A DNA stretch of 64,000 bases from Piscicola geometra (Eukaryota > Annelida > Clitellata > Hirudinida > Piscicolidae), in assembly GCA_943735955.1 (NCBI GenBank), contig OX030958.1:2611531-2675530 (forward strand). Reading direction: 5' to 3'. The notes below the pieces were generated by a model. The model was not told the origin of the DNA, did no database searches, and was given only the letters and a program-made list of their open reading frames with translations. This document shows positions 34,001-41,986 of the stretch, piece by piece. Each line of letters opens with the position of its first letter. Position 1 is the stretch's first letter. The translations under genes were made by a program, and so were the position numbers.

Positions 34001-34453
34001 AGTGGCTCAGAAGGCCCTCCTAGTGGTCGTGTGGTGTGGTGGTCGTATGGTGTGGTGGTCGTGTGGTGTGGTGGTCGTGTGGTGTGGTGGTCGTGTGGTG
34101 TGGTGTGGTGGTCGTGTGGTGTGGTGGTCGTGTGGTGTGGTGGTCGTGTGGTGTGGTGGTCGTGTGGTGTGGTGGTCGTGTGGTGTGGTGGTCGTGTGGT
34201 GTGGTGTGGTGGTCGTGTGGTGTGGTGTGGTGGTCGTGTGGTGTGGTGGTCGTGTGGTGTGGTGGTCGTGTGGTGTGGTGGTCAGGGGGTTGGTGGGTGT
34301 TGTGGGGGGGGGAGGGTTTGGTGGGTGTGGTATAGTGGTGGTGGTGAAAAGGGTGAAGTGATGAAGTGTGGTGGTGGTGAAGAGAGTTGAAAAATAGCAG
34401 TCGGTGTGAGATGTCAAAAAAACAAAAACAAAAAAAAGATGACAATTAGAAAT

Positions 34454-34500
<47 letters not shown>

Positions 34501-37500
34501 GAGAACTGACGGGCAACTGGGCAATGGTGTTTCCTTCGATGTTGAATTCGTCGAGGAGGGTGCAGTTCTTCATCGCTTCAGGCAGCCACTTCAGACGATT
34601 GTACCTGTGTGTGTGTGTCCGTGTTGCTGTATGTTGTGTGTGTTTGTTAACAATGAATTTTGGACTTAGTAGCACTAAAAACCCCTCCACCACTATAACC
34701 ACAAAAAACACCACAACCACCTCAACCACCACAACCAACTCAACCACCACCACCACCATAACAACCACAACCACCACAACTTCCTCAACCACCACCACCA
34801 CCACCATAACAACCACAACCACCATAACAACAACAACCACCATAACCACCTGAACCACAACCACCAACAACCAAACCCCACAACAACAACCACCATCCCA
34901 CCTCAACCACAACCACACAAAAGACAACACCACAACTACCACAACCACAACAAAAACAACAACCACCACCCCAACCTGAGTCCACAACAAAAACAACCAC
35001 CACCCCAACCTGAGTCCACAACAACAACAACCACCACCAGCCCAACCTGAGTTCACAACAACAACCACCACCAGCCCAACCTGAGTCCACAACAACAACA
35101 ACCACAACCACCCCAACCTGAGTCCACAACAACAACAACCACAACCACCACATCCACAACAACAACAACCACCCCAACCTGAGTCCACAACAACAACAAC
35201 CACAACCACCACATCCACAACAACAACCACCACCCCAACTTGAGTCCACAACAACAACCACCACCACCCTAATCTAAGTCCACAACAACAACAACCACCA
35301 CCACCCCAACCTGAGTCCAATTCTGGTGAGGGAGAGGAGGTTGCCGATGGTATCAGGCAGGTCGATCAGTTCATTGTGCTGCAAGTCCAACGTCCCTATG
35401 CACTTGCAGAAGCCTATCTCTGTGCGTGCGTATGAGTGTGTGTGTGTGTGTGTGGGTGCGTGTCTGTCTATGACTGTGTATGTGTGTGTGTGTGTGTGTG
35501 TATGTGTGTGTGTGTGTGTACGTGTGTATACATGCATGTATGTATGTATGTATGTATGTATGTATGTATGTATGTATGTATGTATGTATGTATGTATGTA
35601 TGTATGTATGTATGTATGTATGTATATATACATGTATACATGTATTTATTTATGTATGTATGTATGTATGTATATATACATGTATACATGTATTTATTTA
35701 TGTATGTATGTATGTATATATACATGTATACATGTATTTATTTATGCATGTATGTATGTAGGCGTAGTACCTTCGGGCAGGTGCTCGAGGTGGTTGTGGG
35801 AGACGTCGAAGGTGGTGAGGGCGATGAGTTGGCCGATGTCGACTGGCAATTCCCTTATCTTGTTCTCCCTCAGACTCAAATTCGTCAGGTTCTGGTGGTG
35901 GCGGTGATGATGATGATGGTGGTGCTGGTAGTGATGACGATGATGGTGGTGGTGATGATGATGAAAAACGATGACGCGAATAAGTATGATGATAGAAAAT
36001 GGTGATGATAGAAAATGGTGATGATAGAAAATGGTGATGATAGAAAATGGTGATGATAGAAAATGGTGATGATAGAAAATGGTGATGATAGAAAAGGGTG
36101 GTGATAGAAAATGGTGATGATAGAAAATGGTGATGATAGAAAAGGGTGGTGATAGAAAATGGTGATGATAGAAAAGGGTGGTGATAGAAAATGGTGATGA
36201 TAGAAAATGGTGATGATAGAAAATGGTGATGATAGAAAATGGTGATGATAGAAAATGGTGGTGATAGAAAATGGTGATGATAGAAAAGGGTGGTGATAGA
36301 AAAGGGTGATGATAGAAAAGGGTGGTGATAGAAAATGGTGATGATAGAAAATGGTGATGATAGAAAATGGTGATGATAGAAAATGGTGGTGATAGAAAAT
36401 GGTGGTGATAGAAAATGGTGGTGATAGAAAAGGGTGGTGATAGAAAATGGTGATGATAGAAAATGGTGATGATAGAAAAGGGTGGTGATAGAAAATGGTG
36501 ATGATAGAAAAGGGTGGTGATAGAAAAGGGTGGTGATAGAAAAGGGTGGTGATAGAAAATGGTGGTGATAGAAAAGGGTGATGATAGAAAAGGGTGGTGA
36601 TAGAAAAGGGTGGTGATAGAAAAGGGTGATGATAGAAAAGGGTGGTGATAGAAAATGGTGATGATAGAAAATGGTGATGATAGAAAAGGGTGGTGATAGA
36701 AAAGGGTGATGATAGAAAATGGTGATGATAGAAAAGGGTGGTGATAGAAAATGGTGATGATAGAAAATGGTGGTGATAGAAAATGGTGATGATAGAAAAG
36801 GGTGGTGATAGAAAATGGTGATGATAGAAAATGGTGATGATAGAAAAGGGTGATGATAGAAAATGGTGATGATAGAAAATGGTGATGATAGAAAATGGTG
36901 ATGATAGAAAAGGGTGGTGATAGAAAATGGTGATGATAGAAAATGGTGATGATAGAAAAGGGTGATGATAGAAAATGGTGATGATAGAAAAGGGTGATGA
37001 TAGAAAATGGTGATGATAGAAAAGGGTGGTGATAGAAAATGGTGGTGATAGAAAATGGTGATGATAGAAAATGGTGATGATAGAAAAGGGTGATGATAGA
37101 AAATGGTGGTGATAGAAAATGGTGATGATAGAAAATGGTGATGATAGAAAAGGGTGATGATAGAAAATGGTGATGATAGAAAATGGTGATGATAGAAAAT
37201 GGTGATGATAGAAAAGGGTGGTGATAGAAAATGGTGGTGATAGAAAATGGTGATGATAGAAAATGGTGATGATAGAAAATGGTGATGATAGAAAATGGTG
37301 ATGATAGAAAAGGGTGATGATAGAAAAGGGTGATGATAGAAAATGGTGATGATAGAAAAGGGTGATGATAGAAAAGGGTGATGATAGAAAAGGGTGATGA
37401 TAGAAAAGGGTGATGATAGAAAAGGGTGGTGATAGAAAATGGTGATGATAGAAAATGGTGATGATAGAAAAGGGTGGTGATAGAAAATGGTGATGATAGA

Positions 37501-40500
37501 AAATGGTGATGATAGAAAAGGGTGATGATAGAAAAGGGTGATGATAGAAAAGGGTGGTGATAGAAAATGGTGATGATAGAAAATGGTGATGATAGAAAAG
37601 GGTGGTGATAGAAAATGGTGATGATAGAAAAGGTTGATGATAGAAAATGGTGGTGATAGAAAAGGTTGATGATAGAAAATGGTGATGATAGAAAATGGTG
37701 ATGATAGAAAAGGGTGATGATAGAAAAGGGTGGTGATAGAAAAGGGTGGTGATAGAAAAGGGTGATGATAGAAAAGGGTGGTGATAGAAAAGGGTGGTGA
37801 TAGAAAATGGTGATGATAGAAAAGGGTGATGATAGATAGCGGTGATGATAGAAAAGGGTGATGATAGATAGCGGTGATGATAGAAAAGGGTGATGATAGA
37901 AAAGGGTGATGATAGATAGCGGTGATGATAGAAAAGGGTGGTGATAGAAAATGGTGATGATAGAAAAGGTTGATGATAGAAAATGGTGATGATAGAAAAG
38001 GGTGATGATAGAAAATGGTGATGATAGAAAATGGTGATGATAGAAAAGGGTGGTGATAGAAAATGGTGATGATAGAAAATGGTGATGATAGAAAATGGTG
38101 ATGATAGAAAAGGGTGATGATAGAAAAGGGTGATGATAGATAGCGGTGATGATAGAAAAGGGTGGTGATAGAAAATGGTGATGATAGATAGCGGTGATGA
38201 TAGATAGCGGTGGGATGCTGGCGAGAAATTATGCTAAAGTCCCATGATTGAAGTGGATGGAGTGATGAGTGGTGGAGATGAAGAAGAGAAGTGGTGGTGA
38301 TGGGTAATGGAATGGTTGAAGGCTGCCTAGATGAAGGGATGGATGATGAGGTGGAGGTTAAAGGATGATGGGGGTAGGTGAAACGTCTCAGCACCTGCAG
38401 ATTGCGGATCCTCTGGTCGACGTGTTTGATGCGGTTGAAGCGGAGGAAGAGGTGGGTGAGGGAGGAGAGCCTGTACACCACTGCGGGAATCTGTGGTAAT
38501 GTGGTGTGGTGGTTGTTTGGTGGCAGTGTTATGGTTGTCTGGTGTAGTGGTGTGGTTGTTGTGGTGTAAGTGGTGTTTTGGTGGTGGTGGTGTGATGTGT
38601 TAGTTGTAGTGGGGTGTTTTGAGAAGTAGGGGTCGTGGTGGTGTGGTTGTTTTAATTCGATTATTTTGTAATGACTTGAAGGTAACTTTGGCAAGAAGTA
38701 CTGCAGTTAATTACTCCTCTGTACTTGAAGAGGTAACACCACAACAAGCAATGAACCTCATCTTCTAAACCCCATCCAGACAACCGTTCCATCCACTCTG
38801 TCACCCAGCCCCTCGCCTCCTCCCCTCCTCCCAACCCGAACCAACCAAAACCACCTCTGAACCACCTCTGAACCACCTCCGAACCACCTCTGAACCACCT
38901 CTGAACCACCTCCGAACCACCTCCGAACCACCTCCGAACCACCTCCGAACCACCTCCGAACCACCTCCGAACCACCTCCGAACCACCTCCGAACCACCTC
39001 CGAACCACCTCTGAACCACCTCTGAACCACCTCCGAACCACCTCCGAACCACCTCTGAACCACCTCCGAAACACCTCCGAACCACCTCCGAACCACCTCT
39101 GAGAGCTTGTTGTGTCTCAGGTCGAGCAGCTTGAGTTGCGTGAGGTTCTCGAGCGAGTCGGGCAGGCTGGTGAGTGAGTTCTCGGAGAACATGAGCGTCA
39201 CCAAGTTCCTCAACTGGCCCATCTCCGTCGGCAAGGAGGACAACTTGTTGCCGTAGCAATACAGCTCCGTCAACTGTTTTAACTGGGTGCGAGGGGGGTG
39301 AATGGTGGCGGTCGGTTGTGATTGGAAGTGAGTGTGGGTGGGTGGTGGTGGTTAATGGTGGTATCAAGTGCTTAGTAGTGAGTGGAGTGGCTGATGTTTA
39401 GTGATTTGCAATCATCATTATCATCCTCATCCTTGTCATAATCATCATCATCATCATCAAGCATTGATTATCAAGACATACACACATAGAAGCAAACACA
39501 CACGTGACTACCTCTTTGATGCTTGAAGGCAACGTTAGGAGCTGCAAGTGTCAAGGTGACATCATGTTACACATCACTAAACTGTTCATCATCACTACCA
39601 TCATTCCTTATATCCCTGCACTAATCATCATCACCACCACCATCATCATTATCATCATCACCACCACCACCACCATCATCAACATCATCATCATCCTGAT
39701 AGAAAGCACCTGTAATCTGCTAAGATCAAGTCTTGATTCATCCTTGCTTTTCTGCAGTCTCTTTGAGATGTCCTGGCGTGCATTGTGGATGCATTCAGTG
39801 AATGGCGTGCATTGTGGATGCATTCAGTGAATGGCGTGCATTGTTGATGCACTCAGTGAATGGCGTGTATTGTGGATGCATTCAGTGAATGGCGTGCATT
39901 GTGGATGCATTCAGTGAATGGCGTGCATTGTGGATGCATTCAGTCAATGGCGTGCATTGTTGATGCACTCAGTGAATGGCGTGCATTGTGGATGCATTCA
40001 GTGAATGACGTGCATTGTGGATGCATTCAGTGAATGGCGTGCATTGTGGATGCATTCAGATGAGGGCATTCAGTGTATGCTTGATGGTCATTGTGGTTTT
40101 GTAAATTCCTGAATTCTTATTGGTTTTCAGGTACAATAAATGCTCAAAGTAATCTCTGATTGGCTGGATCAGTCATTGCAGGCAGCTATGAATGTAGCTT
40201 CCCAAACCACCTCTGCACTTGCCAGAGGTTTAACTATTTGAACGTTCTTTTTTCATAATTATAATAATGATGCGCATTATTATAGTGGCGTATTAGTCAA
40301 ACAGGGTTCGAAGCCATTTAGGCTTCATACTTCAATTTACATCTATAGGCTATTCAGGGCATTGGTTGTACTCGAACCATTAGCCATAGGTCAAGGCTAG
40401 AATAGTTACACACTCATTCACAAGCAGCACTCACAACATCTGTTTTCTTTCTTCCTTTAGGCTTTTTCTTTGTGCCGTCTATAATGACCACCTGCTTTGG

Positions 40501-40860
40501 CTGTATGAGGGTAAGTGTCACCATGAGTACAATATTGTCATATTAAATGTTTTTTCTCAATATTTATGCTTTTATCAGAGGAAACACATTGTAGGAGAAG
40601 AAGCGAACTTTAATTTCGGTCTTGATGTTACTGGAGGTGGAGTCGGAGAGGGTGCCCGAGGCAATGGTGTGCTGGTCATCGGAGAGTTGTGGCAGGTTGT
40701 ACAGGTCCCGAGGCAGGTCGTCCGCGTTGTTCTCTGCCTCAGCGTGGATGCTCCTCGGCACGAGGGGGGTGTAGTTGGTGCCAGAGTAATTCGCCAGTCT
40801 GGTGGCTTTCTTGTCTTCCTCTACAGCTGATGCAACTTTAGAGCCCATTTTCCGCATCAT
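30962..40860 (-). CDS. SHOC2: SHOC2 (Sur-8/SOC-2) orthologue, leucine-rich repeat Ras/MAPK scaffold, 5' thirteen coding exons (3' end outside window)
   Basis: Family knowledge: SHOC2 is a cytosolic leucine-rich repeat scaffold that joins MRAS and PP1 catalytic subunit to dephosphorylate RAF and promote MAPK signalling. Here 13 minus-strand exons join without a frame break: 40588-40860, 40435-40500, 39710-39772, 39512-39541, 39097-39282, 38395-38490, 35771-35891, 35311-35419, 34511-34604, 33915-34019, 32289-32403, 31212-31270, 30962-31027 (1383 nt, 461 codons). Residues 1-134 are polar and lysine-rich, with KVRF at 84-87. Residues from about 135 are consecutive LRRs with family blocks such as [68 protein letters not shown] and [11 protein letters not shown]. 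By comparison with the roughly 580-aa family length about 120-145 C-terminal residues are missing; they must lie left of position 1, beyond the satellite. An in-frame stop at 40879-40881 precedes the first ATG (40860). Orthology is very likely; the first two exons are less certain than the LRR exons. Confidence 0.93.
31028..31211. other. SHOC2 intron 12
   Basis: This 184-bp AT-rich intron (many AATAAT triplets) is the only intron in the 3' part of the visible gene without a clear minisatellite. Confidence 0.8.
31212..31270 (-). CDS. SHOC2: SHOC2 exon 12 (residues 421-439), LRR
   Basis: The exon encodes [19 protein letters not shown] after a split Asp codon, matching human [19 protein letters not shown]. 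Acceptor is CACCCCTCAG, donor GTACCT. The acceptor is the original of a motif repeated upstream in the intron. Confidence 0.95.
31271..31940. repeat. G-rich minisatellite at the acceptor of SHOC2 exon 12
   Basis: GGT/AGT triplets alternate with a recurrent segment GATGTCTAAGGGGTGG (near 31314, 31389, 31437, 31485, 31531, 31572 and 31621). On the minus strand this reads CCACCCCTTAG then ACAT, a copy of the true exon 12 acceptor CCACCCCTCAG then ACATGGG at 31261-31280. Spacing is about 40-75 bp. Beyond about 31640 only degenerate GGT/AGT remains. Long frames on both strands are stop-free repeat artefacts. Confidence 0.9.
31941..32288. repeat. SHOC2 intron 11, CAT/CAC triplet-rich part
   Basis: The donor half of the intron consists of (ATC)n/(CAT)n runs mixed with unique AT-rich DNA. 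I see no further coding segment. Confidence 0.7.
32289..32403 (-). CDS. SHOC2: SHOC2 exon 11 (residues 382-419), LRR
   Basis: The exon encodes [20 protein letters not shown] and on to [13 protein letters not shown], matching human LNMEHN.INKIPFGIFS and [13 protein letters not shown]. Acceptor is CCCACCCAG, donor GTTCGT. It ends in phase 1. Confidence 0.96.
32404..32548. repeat. GGGT/GGAT tetranucleotide array at the acceptor of SHOC2 exon 11
   Basis: Repeats of GGGTGGGT and GGATGGGTGG (minus CCACCCATCC) run into the acceptor CCCACCCAG of exon 11, so the array itself supplies the pyrimidine-rich acceptor tract. Confidence 0.85.
32690..33914. repeat. 24-bp minisatellite at the donor of SHOC2 exon 10, about 51 units
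   Basis: The unit is ACAGAAAGAGAAGCACAAGC followed by ACAT on the plus strand. On the minus (transcribed) strand the array starts at the exon 10 donor: the exon ends ATCTCG, then GTAGGTGCTTGTGC. Later units read TCTGTATGTGCTTGTGC, keeping a donor-like GTATGT or GTAGGT. The 24-bp length is divisible by three, so minus frames stay open throughout and encode an eight-residue repeat (SVCACASL). A few units carry GCACCT, AGGAAGAG or AGAGGAGC variants. Confidence 0.97.
33915..34019 (-). CDS. SHOC2: SHOC2 exon 10 (residues 347-381), LRR
   Basis: The exon encodes [20 protein letters not shown] then [25 protein letters not shown] and QF are family signatures. Acceptor CCACTAG ends a 16-bp array. Donor GTAGGT begins a 24-bp array. 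Confidence 0.96.
34020..34290. repeat. 16-bp minisatellite at the acceptor of SHOC2 exon 10
   Basis: The unit TGGTCGTGTGGTGTGG (minus CCACACCACACGACCA) is repeated about 16 times, some copies truncated. The last minus-strand unit reads CACGACCACTAG, directly forming the exon 10 acceptor. The canonical unit has no AG on the transcribed strand. Confidence 0.95.
34454..34500. repeat. (CAT)n microsatellite near the donor of SHOC2 exon 9
   Basis: About 15 uninterrupted CAT triplets lie ten bases beyond the exon 9 donor on the transcribed strand. Confidence 0.95.
34511..34604 (-). CDS. SHOC2: SHOC2 exon 9 (residues 316-346), LRR
   Basis: The exon encodes [20 protein letters not shown] and [11 protein letters not shown], equivalent to human YNRLSAIPRSL and the NN.ISTLP segment. 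Acceptor is CACACAG, donor GTCAGT. Confidence 0.93.
34679..35310. repeat. Minisatellite made of the SHOC2 exon 8 donor junction, plus CAA/CCA-rich DNA
   Basis: From 34970 to 35320 the plus strand repeats CCAACCTGAGTCCACAACAA at irregular 35-60 bp spacing. On the minus strand this is TGTGGACTCAGGTTGGGG. The real junction at 35311 is GGACTCAG (exon) then GTTGGGG (donor), so each of about eight or nine copies contains the last eight exon bases plus the donor; a few are mutated (GGACTTAGATTAGGG, GGACTCAAGTTGGGG). From 34679 to 34970 the same CAA/CCA-rich DNA continues without the junction. Confidence 0.93.
35311..35419 (-). CDS. SHOC2: SHOC2 exon 8 (residues 280-314), LRR
   Basis: The exon encodes [20 protein letters not shown] and [15 protein letters not shown], matching [17 protein letters not shown] of the family. 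The exon end GGACTCAG and donor GTTGGGG are repeated several times in the following intron. It ends in phase 2, and exon 9 supplies the last base of Arg. Confidence 0.96.
35420..35770. repeat. SHOC2 intron 7: (TG)n and (TATG)n microsatellites
   Basis: The acceptor side (about 35434-35530) is (TG)n, giving a CA-rich acceptor tract on the transcribed strand. The donor side (about 35531-35760) is (TATG)n containing three copies of a compound block TATATACATGTATACATGTA then TTTATTTATG. The array lies about 10 bp from the donor of exon 7. Confidence 0.95.
35771..35891 (-). CDS. SHOC2: SHOC2 exon 7 (residues 239-278), LRR
   Basis: The exon encodes [20 protein letters not shown] to HNHLEHLPE, matching the family blocks RENKI and HNQLEHLP. 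Acceptor is CCACCACCAG, donor GTACTA. It ends in phase 1 (G), completed by AG in exon 8 to give Glu. Confidence 0.95.
35892..38394. repeat. SHOC2 intron 6: 16-bp minisatellite of about 139 units (35996-38213)
   Basis: The unit is GGTGATGATAGAAAAT (minus ATTTTCTATCATCACC). It has two main variable sites (T/G before GG, and GATGAT/GGTGAT) and a GATAGC variant near the right end. The unit lacks AG and lacks stops in all three minus frames. A 998-codon minus frame therefore runs from exon 6 across the intron and enters exon 7 in the wrong frame; it is not a gene. Flanks at 35892-35995 and 38214-38394 are GATGAT- and GGATGG-rich. Confidence 0.96.
38395..38490 (-). CDS. SHOC2: SHOC2 exon 6 (residues 207-238), LRR
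   Basis: The exon encodes [20 protein letters not shown] and on to RIRNLQ, matching human [20 protein letters not shown]. Acceptor is ATTACCACAG, donor GTGCTG, phase 0 at both ends. Confidence 0.95.
38491..39096. repeat. SHOC2 intron 5: 11-bp minisatellite copied from the exon 5 donor (38842-39096)
   Basis: About 23 units of GAACCACCTCC (minus GGAGGTGGTTC) occur. The exon ends CTCAGAG and the intron starts GTGGTTCGGAG, GTGGTTCGGAG and so on. Some internal copies read TTCAGAG then GTGG, even closer to the exon end. The rest of the intron (38491-38841) is GTGGT-rich and unique sequence without coding signs. Confidence 0.95.
39097..39282 (-). CDS. SHOC2: SHOC2 exon 5 (residues 145-206), LRRs
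   Basis: The exon encodes 62 codons from [14 protein letters not shown] to DLRHNKLSE, including [15 protein letters not shown], nearly identical in pattern to human SHOC2. The exon ends TCAGAG and the donor GTGGTT is the first copy of an 11-bp array. Confidence 0.96.
39283..39709. other. SHOC2 introns 3 and 4
   Basis: Apart from micro-exon 4 at 39512-39541 this stretch holds (CAT)n/(CAC)n-rich DNA (39410-39460 and 39590-39690) and no other coding signal. Confidence 0.75.
39512..39541 (-). CDS. SHOC2: SHOC2 exon 4, 30-bp micro-exon (residues 135-144)
   Basis: The exon encodes [10 protein letters not shown], matching human ILPSSIKE, between acceptor CACTTGCAG and donor GTAGTC. It is only ten codons long. 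Skipping it would keep the frame and remove part of the first LRR. Confidence 0.88.
39710..39772 (-). CDS. SHOC2: SHOC2 exon 3 (residues 114-134)
   Basis: The exon encodes [20 protein letters not shown] then Q, matching the family segment ending RLDLS. Acceptor CACGCCAG is the last base group of the adjacent 29-bp array; donor is GTGCTT. 21 codons, phase 0. Confidence 0.88.
39773..40058. repeat. 29-bp minisatellite at the acceptor of SHOC2 exon 3, about ten units
   Basis: The unit is GGCGTGCATTGTGGATGCAT followed by TCAGTGAAT; starts at 39775 and 39804 show the 29-bp period. On the transcribed strand the last unit ends CACAATGCACGCCAG, directly forming the acceptor. Internal units read CACGCCATTC and so lack AG at that place. 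Confidence 0.95.
40059..40434. other. Rest of SHOC2 intron 2
   Basis: Unique, moderately AT-rich DNA without repeats or coding frames that I can support. Confidence 0.6.
40435..40500 (-). CDS. SHOC2: SHOC2 exon 2 (residues 92-113), lysine-rich
   Basis: The exon reads [20 protein letters not shown] then DV. It lies between acceptor CTCATACAG and strong donor GTGAGT, 22 codons, phase 0 at both ends. Human SHOC2 has a comparable basic stretch (GTRKK) just before its first LRR cap. The reverse strand also shows exon-like splice signals here, but only the minus frame continues into known SHOC2 sequence. Confidence 0.75.
40588..40860 (-). CDS. SHOC2: SHOC2 exon 1 (residues 1-91), N-terminal region
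   Basis: The exon begins [15 protein letters not shown] and ends [11 protein letters not shown], followed by donor GTGTTT, phase 0. An in-frame TAA lies at 40881-40879. KVRF fits the PP1-binding RVxF pattern and sits where human SHOC2 has its N-terminal GVAF-type motif, which favours this donor over GTTCGC nine codons earlier. Without splicing the frame stops eight codons later. The assignment to SHOC2 rests on position, phase and this motif, not on strong overall similarity. Confidence 0.65.
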
Positions 40861-41918
40861 TATCGATTCGTGGAAAATTTAAAAATATAATGCCCTATGG
40901 CAGTTATTCATTTCTTTTTTCAAGTTTCCTTTAGTGTATCCTGTCTTCAAAGATTTCTATCAGAATGAAGAAATTTTAAAGAAGCCTTAGTCACGGAAGA
41001 TTTCTGAAATAGTTAAAAAACATAATAAAAATGTATTCTTTATAATTATCATAATTGGAAAAATGTATTATCAATCCAATTATTTATTAATTATTATTAT
41101 CAGATTTTGCAGAAGCTGAAACGAGTTTCAAGAACTTTGTAAATAAATCGCGAAAGGATTAAAACGGGTATATAAATGTTAGTTTTTCTTTTATTATCAA
41201 CGATGATTACAAACCTCACAAAAGCTTCAAAACGGATCGTCCTTTATGTTTCAATATAATTGTTGAAAAGTCTTCCTTAGAAAAGATTATTTTATAAAAC
41301 AAAGACTTGCCAAAGCATAGACACTGTATCGAATCATAGATGTAAAATGTTTAATGTTTAATTTGTAATGAAAAAATAATATTATAAAACTTTGATTTGA
41401 TCTATAAAGTTTTAATTTATTCCACAAATTTGAAAAAAATCAATATTAATTAAATAATAGAGTAAAAGACAGATAAAAATGTTTAAATGACATTAAAAAA
41501 AGAAAAGTTATCAATTTTTTTTCTCACTATTTAGGTGAGTTTTTGACCTTCAAGCCAAATTATAATTATTAAGATAAAGATTCAACTTGAGCTCAAATAA
41601 GTTTGTTAATCGTTAATTTAAGTGAATAAATTTGCCTATTAAAATTTAACTTGATGTATTAGAAGATGAATTAAAATAAATAAAGAAACTACTTTGCTTT
41701 TTGATTTATTATAATTATTTTTTGATTATATATCCAATTTGAAACATAAAAATGATTATATATATTCATTTTCATGTTCTATTTGTTTTTTAAATATGTT
41801 TTATTTATTTTTAAATTAAATAAACTTTTAAACATTGCGATCAGGTGATTGTGTCTTTGCTACTTGTTATTTCTGGTTGCATTGAAAAACATTGCATAAT
41901 ATCACTTTTCTAAAGAAT
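40861..41918. promoter_or_regulatory. Divergent intergenic region between SHOC2 and the RAB3IP-like gene
   Basis: About 1.06 kb of AT-rich unique DNA separates the two start codons, which point away from each other. It should therefore contain both promoters. A TATATAAA at about 41169-41176 is a possible TATA element, but such strings are expected by chance in this composition. I see no coding frame or repeat array. Confidence 0.5.
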
Positions 41919-41986
41919 ATGATAATGGAGGTGTTAAGTGATGACACTGAAGGAGCTACTCAAGGTGTTTCATCAGAACATGAGGA
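41919..41986 (+). CDS. RAB3IP: RAB3IP-like exon 1 (residues 1-22)
   Basis: The exon starts ATGATAATGGAG and encodes MIMEVLSDDTEGATQGVSSE then HE. The donor GTAGGT leaves GA, completed by G of exon 2 to Glu. The N-terminus is not conserved; support comes from the phase match and good donor. Confidence 0.6.

Noticed and set aside
34007..35320. 437-codon minus frame
   Set aside because: It mixes exon 9 with low-complexity intron repeats on both sides; only the short LRR part is a gene.
35698..38694. 998-codon open frame on the minus strand
   Set aside because: It starts before exon 6, runs through the stop-free 16-bp array of intron 6 and enters exon 7 in the wrong frame. It is an intron read-through artefact.
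40459..40509. Exon-like segment on the plus strand with pyrimidine tract, TTTAG acceptor and GTAAGT donor
   Set aside because: The complementary strand carries SHOC2 exon 2, which fits phase and similarity. The plus signals are probably coincidental.
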